The notes beneath the pieces were generated by a model. The model was not told the origin of the DNA and ran no database searches. It saw nothing but the letters and a program-made list of their open reading frames with translations. Source: Phoma sp. XZ068 (taxonomy: Eukaryota > Ascomycota > Dothideomycetes > Pleosporales > Didymellaceae). Taken from it: DNA of 64,000 nucleotides. Location of the stretch: positions 1,612,001 to 1,676,000 of the forward strand of contig RBKR01000010.1 of NCBI GenBank assembly GCA_004835665.1, in the 5' to 3' direction. Positions within the stretch are counted from its first letter, which is position 1, and the number at the start of each line of letters is the position of its first letter. The position numbers and the translations under genes were made by a program. This document shows positions 31,112 to 43,433 of this stretch, piece by piece.

Positions 31112-31404
31112 ATTATAACGGAAACCGACTGTCTTAAGATATCCACTTGTCCTTGTATCTACGCACTTGGGACTGTAAAGACCTGTTGTCTAAACTTAGT
31201 GTGGTGAAGCGTTGTCCAGGAAATGCGTGCTCTAGTCAACATACGAGATAGTGAATCACTAGAATATGCGTCGCCTGACGGAGCGGATCGTTAATTGAAC
31301 GGGCGCGCGTACAAAGAGCGAAGGTTGAAAACATAATAAGGATGCGGTATAGCGGGGACGGTGTTCCACGCATGGAATCAGCGATCCTTCAGCAAGACGG
31401 AGAC

Positions 31405-32022
31405 TTCAAAACCCTCTCTTCCAGAGAACCTATAGTGAGTAACGACCTATCCCAATGATGTGCACGATCGGTGACGGTTGATTGGCGATCCTATGAAGGA
31501 AGGGAACGGCACCGAACTCTACATTTCGACGGTCAGCCCGACAGCAGTGCCGAACGTCATTGGCAAACACCAGATGGCATAGTGCTGCCTCTCGCGCGAT
31601 TCACGAACATACAGTACACTCGAGGCCGAGGCTGTCATCTTTCTCTCCCCGGGGTACAACCAGGCTAGACGAGTTTGTCAAGCAAGCATAGCAGGACTAC
31701 ATGCTATCTTCACCTAGGCCCACCGCATTACAAACATTGGTTCGAGTCAACGTCTTGCAGGCTCTTGGCCAGAATAAAGCTGCGTTAGGCATCCCGATCC
31801 CGTCCCTCTGCGCGGAAGATTCTCGTTCGCCCTTCAGTCATTGCAGCCCAAGCAGACTAGAGCAATTTACTCCACCACCAAGCCTTCCGACGACTACGTT
31901 GCAGGCATCTGCACAACATCACCACTGGATTGACTTAATTTCGATCCCCGAGGTGAGGGACAGATTTCTGCGACTCTGTGGCACTGCCGAGGCAGCTAAA
32001 TTGGGCATCGATCTTGCGGACG
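31405..32022 (+). pseudogene. Dead paralogue of the bZIP/DUF3425 gene
   Basis: A decayed copy of the gene at 10524. A remnant of the basic region (QNPLFQRTY read as QNRLAQRAY in the live gene) is followed by an intron at the same place with the same GTGAG donor and ATGAAG acceptor. The second exon continues as RTLHFDGQPDSS and SPRPTALQTLVRVNVLQALGQN. It is broken by a one-base deletion near 31663, a TAG near 31690 and a truncation after RLCGTAEAAKLGIDL, where a helicase relic on the other strand begins. Identity to the live copies is perhaps 60%, so this is an old duplicate unrelated to the recent arm duplication. Confidence 0.75.
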
Positions 32023-33480
32023 ACTTGTGATAGCGCACAACAGTCATAATCTCCCCGTCCACCAGAAAAATGTTGCGGAATCGTCGTGATCTCTGATCGT
32101 CGACCCGGCTGTCCCGATGTGATATGTACAGCGCACAACAGTATCTCTAAGAAGCGGTCCATCTGCAGCATATACCGCCTTACTGCCTTAACGTTCCACT
32201 GCCCATCTGCATGCTTCAGCCGCAGTCCGCCCTCCGTAGTCAGCGCCCGTGTAAGCATCCAACTGAGTCCGTTCGACAGCCCGTTGCTGGGGGTATCGAC
32301 GAAAGACTTGCCCTGCTCTGTAAATGTGACGTCGTCTACCACTTTCTCTAACTCAATCGTGAAGCTATCCTTTATATCCTCAACCCAGCATAGATTCCAC
32401 GGCATCTCTAATGCTTCGGCCATTAAATCCTGGGCCATCTTGCGGAAACGATCCATGTAGATCAAGCGGCCATTTAGATAGAAGATTCTCTTGTCTTTTA
32501 ACTAGTATGCGTTGCCTAAGTTGCCTGCATTCAGCCTAATGTGTTTGCTATACGCCAGCAAACTGATTATCTTGCTTATTAGGCTAAACGTGCCATTCGC
32601 TATGTATTTGTGCCGCATTAACAGAAACCTCTTGTAGTCTTTAACAGTCTGCCTGCTGCGCTGCGCTAAGAGGAGTAGCTTCTCTACTCCAAGCACACGC
32701 ACGTAGTACACTATGCCTGCCAATATATACAAGTAGTTCTTCGCGTTACGCAAGCGGCCCATGTTTAAGTTGGTACCTAGCACGGCAAGAAACTGTATTA
32801 TTCTACAAGATAGCAGGACGTTATTGTATACTATAAAGATAAACAAGCTCAGCGATGCAAGCAGAGCCTCAATCTAAGCTATTTAGTTGCTTCTGTCTAG
32901 CGCAAGCTATAAGCAGATTGCTAGTGCTTTTTAATCTTCCTTCCACTTAAACAGCTTATGCGCATTCTTTATTATGTCTATCTGCAGCTGCGTGCGCAGT
33001 CTACGCTAGGACTAGGTGCTATTATTATTCTCTGTATTGTTGCTGTTAAACTTATCTTTATTGCTGTCTGCCTTACTGCTTAGCTCCCTATCACTCTTGT
33101 TGTCAGTAAACTCGTTCTGCAGCTGCGTGACCGGCGCAATTCTTGCTTCTTTATCTAATATAACACAGAGATAGTGGCATACAAACTTTACAACGTAGCT
33201 TGCATATATACTTTAACTTTCTAGATTCTGCAGTCGTGCTAGTAGTTGCAGGTTGATCTCCGTCTGCCGTGCGCTGCAAAGCCAGCGTCGACTCTCCTGT
33301 ACAAGCGTTAATAGTCCTTTAACGCTTCTCTCTATCAATCGCTTAGTCAGCTCAGCAGCTAGCTTCAGCTTCGTCTCGCTCTAATCGGGCAGCCGTGCTT
33401 GATGTGCCAAATGCCTTAGATTCCGGTCCTTGAAGTGCTTCAACCAGCCAGTCCGCTTAAACTATCCTGTCTTATTAGTC
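32023..33480 (-). pseudogene. Relic of a large helicase-associated protein (telomere-linked helicase type)
   Basis: On the minus strand a long degraded protein can be followed across frames and stops: WLKHFKDRNLRHL near 33430, LQNEFTDNKSD near 33110, a Leu/Tyr-rich stretch (IVYYVRVLGVEKLLLL), then RLIYMDRFRKM, GLSWMLTRAL, MDRFLEILL, HITSGQPGRRSE, and after a frameshift FRNIFLVDGE and RYHKSSA. These blocks match the N-terminal region of the fungal RecQ-like helicases often found near chromosome ends. The helicase core itself is absent, cut at about 32022. Many stops arise from TGG or CAG turning into TAG, and part of the region is AT-rich, as after RIP. Confidence 0.55.
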
Positions 33481-33984
33481 TTTGCAGCATCGCTGAAGAT
33501 TTATAGCTCTTCATTAATTTGCTGTTATATTAATTTGTGCTTAGCAAGGTGTTCTGTAACAGTATCTTCTACCCCAGTACTTTCTTGGTTTCTAGAAACA
33601 TCTGTAGCAACAATAAAGTATTTTTGCAACCCTCTTGTGCGGACGAAGCTCTGCACTTTTACAGTATTATAGAGCGAGCTTTTGTTGCCTACTCAAGGTC
33701 TTGGTAGATTTTCTAAAGTGTATTTTCTGCCTTAGCTTATCTAACCCTAAAGTATCTCTGCAACCCTCCTGTACAAAAAAAGGTCTGCACTTTTATAATA
33801 TTATATAACTAGCTTGTATTGCCCCTCTAAGCTTGTTAGTAATCCTTTTTACAGTGCATGCGCATCTAATCTTTGTTAATAGTAATAAATCTGCATGTCT
33901 TGCACTGTAGCCTATTTAGCAGTTTTCTAAGTTCTTTTATTGCTTGTGCAGGCTTGTCTAGAAGCTTAATCTTAGCTAGGTTTA
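33481..33984. other. AT-rich degraded repeat sequence
   Basis: No gene. It contains an imperfect direct repeat around CTCTTGTGCGGACGAAG (33630) and CCTGTACAAAAAAAGG (33768), each followed by CTGCACTTTTA. It is probably more of the RIP-altered repeat beside it. Confidence 0.4.
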
Positions 33985-34148
33985 TCTAAGGATGGTGGTG
34001 CGGAGAAGATGAGAGACTGAGTTAATTGCTAATGAAGGTGACTAGCTAGTAAGATATCCTGGTGAGTTTGATAAATAGATGACGCGTCGCAGTAGGCAGC
34101 GATAGGTAGCAGCGCGGGGTTAACGCGTGATCACGTGAGAATTTAACA
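33985..34148 (-). mobile_element. 164-bp solo LTR-like element (family 3)
   Basis: On the minus strand it starts TGTTAAATTCTCACGTG and ends CATCCTTAGA. It is flanked by the 5-bp duplication GTTTA at 33980-33984 and 34149-34153. A second copy of the same length is at 62431-62594 with its own TAGTA duplication. Confidence 0.8.
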
Positions 34149-34794
34149 GTTTAGTAGTTTAAGGCGGAGTGTATCCTTTAATAACTCTTCCTAAGATCAA
34201 GCCTTGATCTTTATGCCTTTAGTGGTATTGCATTGCCCCTATACTCTACTATGTATTTTAAAAGAACGCTAACGTACGGTACGTACCTCACGGGCGAGCC
34301 GGTCAACGGGCGAGCCGGTCACTTTTGCCAAGACCCCACCACAACACCCTTACCACACCAATGCTTCCCCAACAACGCCGCTTAGACGCGTTAAAGGAAG
34401 CTTAGATACAGCTTGCGATCCAGGCTCTCAAACAAGACGCGACACTCTCCTAGCAACGCGCTGCAGCCATCTATAGGGTACCTTAAAGTACACTAAGCCA
34501 CTAACACGCTGGACGGCACTCACGACTAGATTCCATGGCTAACTCACAAGGGCTGGATAACAACAAGGAGCAGGTAATTGTTAAACACATTCTTCAGCTA
34601 GTTGCGCGAGGATTTCCCCCTCAGCTCTTAGCTGTGGCTGATATGGCTAATTCTTTGCGCGCTAAGCGCAGTCTAGGCTATGTTGGCGTAAACTAGGCTA
34701 GTATGTTTGTTAAGCGTTAACTAGAGCTCTAAGTAAAGTTCAATTGCAAATATAACCATAAGAAAGCCCTCTGCGAGGATTCTAGGGTTATACA

Positions 34795-35024
34795 TGTTGG
34801 TATGACTCGTATGAGAACTCTAATACTGTGGCGCATGTGATGCAAGTCTCAATAGAGTCGAAATTATCTTTTTTCGAGAGATCTTTTTTTTTCTTTCTCC
34901 AGAGCGCAACCTATTCCTTTATATCTACGGCCTCAACTTCGGCTCTTCGGCCTGGCCGACGGTCAACCCGATCGTCTCGGTCTCTCCGATCCAGATATCA
35001 CCGTACTTTCTAGACCTGCCAACA
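34795..35024. mobile_element. 230-bp solo LTR (family 5)
   Basis: It starts TGTTGG, ends CCAACA, and is flanked by the target duplication ATACA at 34790-34794 and 35025-35029. It interrupts the relic B transposase. Confidence 0.85.
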
Positions 35025-35442
35025 ATACAAGGCTAGTTTAGCCTAGTAGCTAATATTAAAGCCAAGTATAGCATCTAAGATAACAACACGTACAACTTTA
35101 ACAAGACAGGCTTTATAATAGGCTAGATAATTTCTAGAGCAGTTGTTACAGCTTTAAGTTAATAAGGACAACTAAAACAAGTCTAGCTAGGCAACTAGGA
35201 GTAGACAACAGTTATTTAGGGTACTAATGCTAAAAAGTAGGCTATTCCGCCCTTTATTATCTTTAAGGCAGGCAATTACCTATCTAACTAGTACAAGGAG
35301 GATAATCTACCCTAAGACTAGGTAATTAAGATCTCTAAAAACGGCTAGACTACTAACTAGCTTAGTCTTAAGTAGTTGAAGTACTTTAACGCGTATACAA
35401 AGGGACGTACTATAAGCACCTACAATATGCTAGTTATTAACA

Positions 35443-35608
35443 TGTCAGAAGAACAAGCTGAAGTGAGGTCGGATCTGTACAATCGAGCAGGGACCACCCA
35501 GCTTGGCCCGATAGCCGAGGAGTCTGAACCAGGGGAACACGATTGAAACAACAACAATCATCAATATCATCAAGTTATATTATCACTCATTCATCATACG
35601 ATCTAACA
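35443..35608 (+). mobile_element. 166-bp solo LTR (family 1), right arm, with intact target duplications
   Basis: It runs TGTCAGAAG to GATCTAACA and is flanked on both sides by TAACA (35438-35442 and 35609-35613). It is inserted in the relic B transposase. Further copies are at 19313-19478 and 59844-60009. A coding frame (LSEEQAEVRSDLYNRAG to GEHD and a stop) runs through the first part of the LTR. Confidence 0.9.
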
Positions 35609-36350
35609 TAACAGCTATAAGAGCAACAACTTACTAGAATTCCAGCAATACTGCAAAGATAACAAGATTGTTACTGTCTGCATGCCTTCTTACTTAGTGC
35701 ACCTCCTACAGCTACTTAATGTAGGTTGTTTTGCCCCTTTAAAGAAGGCGTATAGGCGCTAAGCTAAAGACTCCATACGCAAACAGATTAACTATATTAT
35801 AAAGCCTAAGTTCCTGCTATGCTTTAAAGCAGCCTATAACGCTGCAATTACTCCTAGCAACATCTAGGGAGGGTTCTAAGGCGCTGGACTAGTTCTGTTT
35901 AACCCACAACAGGTTATAATAGGCCTTAATGTAAAGCTACGCACTCTATTACTACAACTACCTATTAATAACAAGCCCTAGCAGTTGCAAACCCCAAGCA
36001 ATACCCTAGAATTTAAGTTGCAATCTGCTCTAATTTAAGACAAGTTTAAGAAACACTAGGGCAGCTTACCAAATTCTACCATAAGCGCACTTAATTATTA
36101 CATAAAGGGGCAGTAATTATAACGCATAAGCTTGTAATTGCAGAGAAACAGATTTATAAACTTAAAGCAGCTGTTAAGGCTGCTACGCAACGCAAATTAT
36201 ACAAAAGAAAGCAAATAAAGGCTGGGGCGAGGCTGGGTGGCTCACGGACCACCTGTATATATTCCATCCGAACCTTGAGGCTTGCTCATCAAGGATTCGT
36301 CTTATTACTATCAATTCATCCCATTCTGCCTCAGACAGCAGCCCATCTAC

Positions 36351-37461
36351 CTTGTGTCCGATTGCCTGCCTACAGTGACCTCACAATCCTTAAAACTATT
36401 AGTGCTGGCGCCAGTGCGCATTAGTTCCTCTTTCACCTTAGGTTTAAGGCCTTAACGGAACATAGTTATCAGCGCAGTGTTGTCCTACTCTGTGTTAGCA
36501 GCTAGCTGCTGAAACTTAGCAGCATAGTCGGCAGTAGACTTGTTTTGACGAATGCGTTAGATGTTACAACATGCAATTGTAGGTTTGTTAGTAACTCTAA
36601 ACACAATCTTAATCTGGTCCTTAAACTTATTAAAGTCTTCTATCTAGCTGTTGATGTTGCTGGAGTTAAGATTGTCGTTTTGGTATTGGATAAGGAAAGG
36701 TTTGATCCATTTAAAAGCTGATCCACGCATGTAGCTTGCGACGAGGGTGACTTGCTTGTTGTTGGGTACGCGCTTTCCTTGGAACAGAAAGAAGAGGTCC
36801 TACTGTATGAGCTAGTTGTTGAGCTTGTTGCGATCTCTATGGTAGAGGTTGGGTTTGTTGACGTTCATGCCGTTGCGGGTAGATTCCTCCGCGACGCTGA
36901 CTACGTCTTCCTCTATAGGGTTGGAGCGAGGGGAAGCACAGGATCCTGAAGTAATACTCATCTTGGGGGTGTTAAAATGTTGAGGTGGTACGTTTTCAAT
37001 TAGTTCTTAGGGATATGTATGGTAACAGGAAGCCGAACGGGGTTGGGGTTATTGCCTAGTGAAACACCGTGACAATGGGGTAACGATGAGTAGTATAGAG
37101 TAGACTATCTAGCTCGAAGGTTGGGTTGAGATTCCAATAACAAAGTTAATTGACGAGGTTGAACACGAACCATAAGGGTTGTGTTCTTACTAGCTATATA
37201 CTATAGAGAACGTCCTGCTTGTTGACGAGCAACACGGATGTGTCTAATATGAACCTGGTGTTGTTCGTGGACGAGCACTCACGTGTGTCATGCTTGTTGA
37301 TGAGCGCCTGTCACGTGGGTCGTGCTCGTTGACGAGCACATCACGTGACTTGGCCCTATGGTCTCCACGAGCCCCGCTGGGCTGTGTCTCCCCCTGGTAA
37401 GTTGGGGCCTGGTTGGGTGTTACTTATTGCTGTGCCGCCCCTTCTGCGCAGGATCGTAACA
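36351..37461 (-). mobile_element. Gypsy-type remnant: dead gag and LTR-like region (right copy)
   Basis: The mirror of 17460-18570. The gag frame begins at 36961 (MSITSGSCASPRSNP) and carries the same TAG and TAA interruptions; the LTR-like region reaches 37461. About 150 bp between gag and the Fot1 relic (36214-36370) are unassigned. Confidence 0.7.
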
Positions 37462-37675
37462 TAGAGATGTATCTATACTGCAGCCTAAGTGCGCTGCAGC
37501 AGTTGCAGCACTAGAAGCCTAGAAAAGCCTTAGACTGCGTAAGAGATAATAGTGTAAGTAGACGGAGAGTTCAGCAATACAGGCAATCTAAGCAAAAGTT
37601 CCTTTACACCTACCTAGATCTGAGGTGAAAAGAATACTGTAATCTATCTGGCGCTAGTGATGATATAGCTAGCGC

Positions 37676-37726
37676 GGGGGACAAATCTCAAAGGGGGACA
37701 AATCTCAAAAACGGGGGGACAAATCA
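37676..37726. mobile_element. Possible terminus of an unknown DNA transposon (right copy)
   Basis: Three copies of GGGGGACAAATC, the mirror of 17195-17245. No partner end is visible. Confidence 0.4.
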
Positions 37727-37824
37727 CGCCAGCCGCTTCGCAATCCCTGTGATGTTCACCGATCACGCTGGAAACGTCATCTCTCTGTAGATCTTGACGT
37801 TAGCCAGGGGTTGAGTAGGGCCGA

Positions 37825-38007
37825 ATAAGTTAAGCTCTTAAGCAGAGTACCTTAGCGTCAAGCTCGGTCCTTCCGCCGGCGGCTGCCGTTAGGCAAGACC
37901 CATAGAATAAGCTCATAAGCAGAGTGCATTAGCGTTCGGATCGCCCCCGCTTCCTCTCAGTCGTCACACAGCCAAGACTTGTACAATAAGCTCATAAGCA
38001 AGTAGCG
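37825..38007 (+). repeat. Three copies of the recurring element (right arm)
   Basis: The mirror of 16914-17096: cores at 37829-37843, 37906-37920 and 37985-37999, read on the plus strand as AAGCTCATAAGCA or AAGCTCTTAAGCA. Confidence 0.6.
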
Positions 38008-38759
38008 CCAGCTCCGTTGCGCCACGCGATATGATATACAGGGGATGGCCACGTCGGCTCGTACATTCTAGGGTGCCAGTATTCATGTAGCAAGTCGGAT
38101 CTCCTCGCGCTGAACGGTAGGTTGTCGTTCCTGGTAGCTGAACGAGGACCGGTCTGTACTCATGGGGTCCGTAGTGGAGTCGTAAAGTCCACGGGTAACG
38201 TGCAGTCTCAAGCTCTCCTCCACGAATCAGCAAGCTGCGCCTCAAGATCAGAGCAAGATCGAGCCAATGAGAGCTGGTGGCGAATAATGTGACCCGTGGA
38301 CTTTCCGTTACCATGAGTACGAGCCGCGGTGGCTGCACCTTGTAGACTCGCCACATAGTCTTGTACGACTGAGCATTGGGTTGACGAAACACCTGGAATA
38401 TAAAGCTGCAAGACAGACAACGGTTGCACTTCCGCGAATGAATCAATATTCCTCCTAAGGCAGAGGATTCAAATCAGTAGCCCAACGTCTACTTGCGGAA
38501 AGGCACATTAATGAATCAGCAGACAAATGCGTTATTACGTTGAAGACAATAAAAGCAATTAGGGTAGCGATAAAGCAGACAAATGCGTTGATATATTAAA
38601 GAGGGTCAAAAGTAATCAGGTAGCGATAAAAGTACACGATGAATCCAATGATAAAAGTACACGGTGAAACCAACGATAAAGGTACACGGTGAAACCAATA
38701 CGTAAGGCGGTATGACCTCCAGGTCAGACTAGGGAGTCATGCCGCAGCATGCCAGACTC

Positions 38760-40563
38760 TTAATCGACCAGGACCGTCTGCCACCAGGCGCACCTATCGT
38801 TGGCACCCGGATCACCGCCAATCGTGATGCCATTTGTACTCAGAACAGTGAGTGTACCGTTTCCACCGCTTGCGCTGTAGGTCGGAAGTTCTGAAAGACC
38901 GTCCTGAAGACTTTCGGCGATGCCTTGCGCTGCAAAGCTAGTGAAATAATCTTGCATGACGAAAGCGACTGTTTCGTTGTCTCCCCACATCGTCAGAACA
39001 GGAAGACCTTGGTAAATAACATCGGGATTGTAGAATGTATATTCTACATCCTGTGCATGGAGTCCGGGATAAACGTCGAAGAGGTAGGATGAATGGTTCC
39101 CGCCGTAGGCCGAGTTGAGCGCATGTGCATTGCAGACAAACGTTCCTTCGCTCATGGTCAGCGCGGCGCGCCCAACTTGGTCTCGGTATCCCTTAGAACC
39201 ATCAAAAGTTGGAGGGTACAGAACATCAGAGATATAATCGATGATGTCGTCTCTGGCTGAGGGGAAATTGTTTCGGACATATTCCACATACTGCTCATTA
39301 GTAGAAATGGGAGCAGTGAACAGGAGACCTTCGTTTGAGTTTTGTCCAATCATAACTCTCACGGATGAATCGAAGTGACCCTGGCTCAGCGCCAGTTTGG
39401 GATCCTGCGTGACGAAAACGCCGTCGACGGATGGACCGAAACCATAACTTCCGTAAGGTGAGGCGAAGATCTGGCGGTCATTGGCATCCATCAGTAGGTC
39501 AGTCGGTAGCTCACGAGCCTCCTCAAGACTGCTGACATTGGCGGATCGCAGGAAGCTCTGAAAACCCTCCTCTTGGATATATGTAGACGGGTTGGGTGTC
39601 CACGCCGGAGACTGAATGATGGCTTGTCGGAACGGCGGTGGGGTACGGCCACCGTAAGCAGTGAGCTGATGAGTAATGGATCCTCCACCTGCGGACTCGC
39701 CCATGACAGTAACTCGGTGTTTGTCCCCTCCAAAAAGATGAATATGCTCTTGAACCCATTCAAGCGCCATTCGTTGAAGAGGCCTGCGTTGGCCGTGCCG
39801 TTCTCTTGAACGGTCGGCCCCGCAAGGAACCCCAATGCGCCCAATCGATAGTTCAGAGCTACAAAGACAACGCCCTCGGAAGAGTTGGTCTGACTGCGCC
39901 TAAGCAGGCTCCTTGGATCATAACCGCTCGTTTTGGAACCAACGGCGTAGCCACCACCTGTTATATTTGTGAGCAGAGGTATTCAAGTCAAGTCATGTGT
40001 AGCTTACCATAGATCCAAACAAGAACGGGGGCTCCGTAGCTTCGTCCTGCCTTTTCAAAGATTTTCTCGGGAACCATGACGTCCAAGAAAAGACAATCCT
40101 CGCTCTGGCTTGGATCACGAGGAGGGATAGCGCCACTTGTAGGTGGCGCTGCCTCAGCGGTGGCGTTTGGAATTGTACCATTTTGTAGATATCCTGGTAC
40201 CCAACCAATCGATGCCATCCAAGGTGGATAGTTCTGTGGACACATACGGGACTCCAAACCATCTTGGATTACAGACCGATTAGTCGCTGGGAGTTCGGGA
40301 GCTCGGAATCGCAAGTTGCCCAAAGGAGGCGCAGCGTAGCGAATGTTCGAAAAATTGTAATAGCCGTCAACTTCCTACAGAGGGCTTAGCTCAATACAGT
40401 ATAGGGGAGAGATCAAAGGAAATACATTAAACTCAGCTGCACGATGGAGTTCGTATCCAAAGTCAAGAACTGGGAGCGAGTCGGAAACGTTCTGCGCAAC
40501 TGCAGAAACAGAAAGCATGGCGGCTAACGCCGTCATACGTATGGACTCTTTCGAAAGAAACAT
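38760..40563 (-). pseudogene. Type-B carboxylesterase, frameshifted (right copy)
   Basis: Exons 40563-40426, 40374-40008 and 39957-38760, the mirror of the left copy. It has the same secretory leader, GGGYAVGS, NYRLGALGFL and GESAGGGS motifs, and the same break at about 39773-39776, where one CAAC unit seems to be missing. Because both copies share the lesion, it either predates the duplication or spread with it. The 336-residue open frame downstream of the break keeps the catalytic Ser but lacks the oxyanion-hole part. Confidence 0.75.
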
Positions 40564-41539
40564 TGGTAGTTGTTTTCCGTGATGTTCTGTGCTTAAAGGA
40601 TTCACGAGGTCTGCAAGTTGAAGACTACTCAACAAAGTCTTTATATACTTCTTTCAGGTGGATCGTCGGCCTCAATTCGCACTGATCAGAAATTTGGTAG
40701 GCGCCGAGACACCCATCTTCGGGCCTACGGCCGGCCAAGAATGTCACGAGCCAGCCGAAGTCAAGTTCAGCCAGGGACCCAAGAAACAAGAGTAAAATGG
40801 CGACTATGTCATAGACAATGCGCACGCCCAGGACAAAGAACGGACTTTTAACGGAATTACGAGACATTAGCTCGAAAGATACGATCAAAGGCTATGGTCG
40901 TAATGCTTTGCGGAGTGATTGTTCCGCCGAAGGGTCATGAGTGGGCAATGCCTGCTACGGCTTCTTCCTCGTCTGTGACAGGGCTCGGCCTGTACTTCTC
41001 GGGCAAATATATTCTGCTGGACTGTGCACTGGCACATTAATCAATCTTTGCACACTGTTGTCTAGCAGCAGAGGTCCCAGAAGCGAGAACTGCTCCAAAC
41101 TCCGCACTCTTTGGTCAAGGCTTGATCAATTGTTCTTGTCGTCACACCGATACACACATGCTGCTGAGATTTTGGTTCACGCTAGTGGTAGTCCTTGCAT
41201 AGAGCTTGCAACCGCGAGTGGATGAAGTGGCTCCAGGGCTCGTTTGCTGTGGCTCGTGGACGCACGCTAGCAGGAATCCGGTCCAGCGTCCGTGCTTGCG
41301 CTCTGGAACGTACCCGGCTTTAGCCACCACTTAAAGTCCGGAGATCCGTTTGCGGCTTCGGCTTCGGTAGGTACGGCATAAGGGCTGTTGCGGACGAAAC
41401 AAGCTGCTACCTGAGCAAATCGGTCCGGTTGGACATATATACTGACCTGCTCAAGCATCACCTTTCTCTGCATCATCTAAGTTATTCAGACAGCCTATCA
41501 ATACACCATTTCTGCCCTGTATTTATCGAAGCCCTCAAA
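40564..41539. promoter_or_regulatory. Divergent promoter region, esterase and reductase (right arm)
   Basis: The mirror of 13382-14357, with TATATAA at 40641-40647 for the esterase and an ATATATA box near 41435 for the reductase. Confidence 0.5.
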
Positions 41540-42831
41540 ATGACCAAAGTACTTCTCACCGGAGGGAGCGGCTTCATCGCAACACACATACTCCAGAAGC
41601 TTATCGAGCATGGGTACAGGATCTACTTAATATGCATTCTCTGGTTGATGAGTTAACAATCTCATAACAGACATTCCGTCGTCACGACGGTTCGTAGCGA
41701 GCAGAAGGCCGAGAACATCAGGAAAGCCTATCCTGACCTTGGCCGGGATAGATTGGATTTCGCTATTGTCCCCGACGTGGCGCAGCCCAACGCATTCGAC
41801 GATGCCTTGGTCTCGGACACTCCCTTCGAGGCCGTGATCCACACCGCAAGTCCCTTCACTTTCAACGTGACAGATATCCAGAAGGATCTGCTGAACCCCG
41901 CTGTCAATGGTACAACGGGTATACTGAAGGCTATCGTGAGCAAGGCCCCACAGGTCAAGCGTGTGGTATGTATAAATGCGGGTGACATGCAAGCAATAAT
42001 TCAGCTCACTATGTCAAGGTAATCACTTCCTCGTTTGGGTCTATGATGGACAGGACCAAAGGGTTCTGGCCGGGCCACACGTATTCGGACGCCGATTGGT
42101 GCCCGCTCACGCAGGAGGAAGCTGTTCAAGACCCTGGCGCTGGATACCAAGGTAGCACTCGCTTTTTGAGGTCCGCGTCCTTCCAGTGCTGACGTATACC
42201 CAGCGAGTAAAACATTTGCAGAGAGAGCGGCTTGGAGCTTCGTTGAGAAGGAGAAGCCATCGTTCACTTTGGCAACAATTTGCCCTCCCTTGGTCTTTGG
42301 TCCAGCTCTTCAGGCCCTGAACTCTATCGACTCCCTGAACACCTCGAACCAATTCATTCGTGGTTTCATCCTTGGTGCCTCCAAGGATAAGATTGATCCC
42401 ACTATGGTACGTATCGAATGATCCCATGTGCGTGAAGAATTTGCTAATCTTACCATTGCATAGAACCCCATCTTTGCCGATGTCCGCGATGTGGCCTTGG
42501 CCCATGTTGCCGCCATGGAGCAACCTGGGGCAGCTGGCAAACGGTTTTTCATTACCGGTGGCTACTGCTCGAACCGGGCAATTGTGGATATAATCCGCGA
42601 CAACTTCCCGCAGTACCGCGATCAGTTGCCTTCTCCATCGGCATCGGGCGGTGGTGAGTAGAAAGTACGCACCCAAATTGGAGATCATACTGACCGCGCT
42701 CTGCAGAACTCCCAAGCGAAGTCTTTAAGTTCGACAATCGCCCGAGTAAAGAGATCCTCGGTCTCAAATACAAGACTTTCGAAGAATGTGTTGTGGATAC
42801 GGTGCGATCTTTCGACGCTCTTAGTAAATAA
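41540..42831 (+). CDS. NAD(P)-dependent reductase, dihydroflavonol-reductase-like extended SDR (right copy, 339 aa)
   Basis: Exons 41540-41613, 41671-41965, 42019-42151, 42204-42406, 42464-42653 and 42707-42831 give 339 residues, identical to the left copy. Landmarks are GGSGFIA at 8-14, VIHTASPF, SSFGSM and YQASK at 166-170. It converges on the bZIP gene at 43434 and is divergent from the esterase. If both copies are expressed, the cell has double dosage of this reductase, while the spacer oxidoreductases are single copy. Confidence 0.85.
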
Positions 42832-43433
42832 GTATACAGTGTCTTGGACCAATGCAACATGTCTTCTCGGCACATGCTATGAGATATTGCGCCCTATGAT
42901 CTGGCAAATCCCAGAGCTTCGATAAACGAAGCTGTTGTGGGGTTGAATGGCGTCGTTTCGGCCGTGCACAGCGGGCGCATAGCGCGCAAATTCTCCTCGA
43001 ACCATTCTGCAGAAGTTATAGGCTTCGTAAACTAATAACAATATGTGCGCAATCTCGAAAATTATCTTAAACGTTTTAGAGAGGTGGCGGATTCCCAGGC
43101 TGTTGATGCGTCTCAAGTATCTGCGATTGTCTTGAAGCTGTACAGAGGAAATAATGGAAACGTTACTAGACCCTTGAGCAGCTTACATCGTTGTGACTAC
43201 AGCCCATTGGGATTGCATCTTCCCTTTACGCTAACGGACTCTGGCAGGCCTTGATAGCCTGTCATTCGTTCTCATGCCACGAATTAGGCTTGTGAGCTAC
43301 TAGCATCGCATCGTTTGCGAGTAGGGTCAACAAGACGTAAAAGACGTTTCTGGAAACATTCATCCTTAATACAAGGGTAACGGTAGGACTCATATGATTC
43401 GGAAAGGAGACCCGTTCGATTTGAAATGACTGA
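42832..43433. other. Intergenic between reductase and bZIP genes (right arm)
   Basis: The mirror of 11488-12089; no supported gene. Confidence 0.45.

Larger units (their letters stand above)
34272..36213 (+). mobile_element. RIP-altered Fot1/pogo relic B
   Basis: A terminal repeat near 34280-34325 (GTACCTCACGGGCGAGCCGG form) is followed by a dead transposase: the start region, an RRAAAIYKV-like helix-turn-helix, and later DDE blocks are recognisable against the intact copies at 55737 and 60238, but many TAG and TAA codons replace Gln and Trp. It carries two solo LTRs (34795-35024 and 35443-35608). Its 3' end is cut at about 36213 by the gypsy remnant. The 110 bp before it (34160-34271) also match 55152-55271 before relic A, so both relics sit in one older duplicated context. 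Confidence 0.75.
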
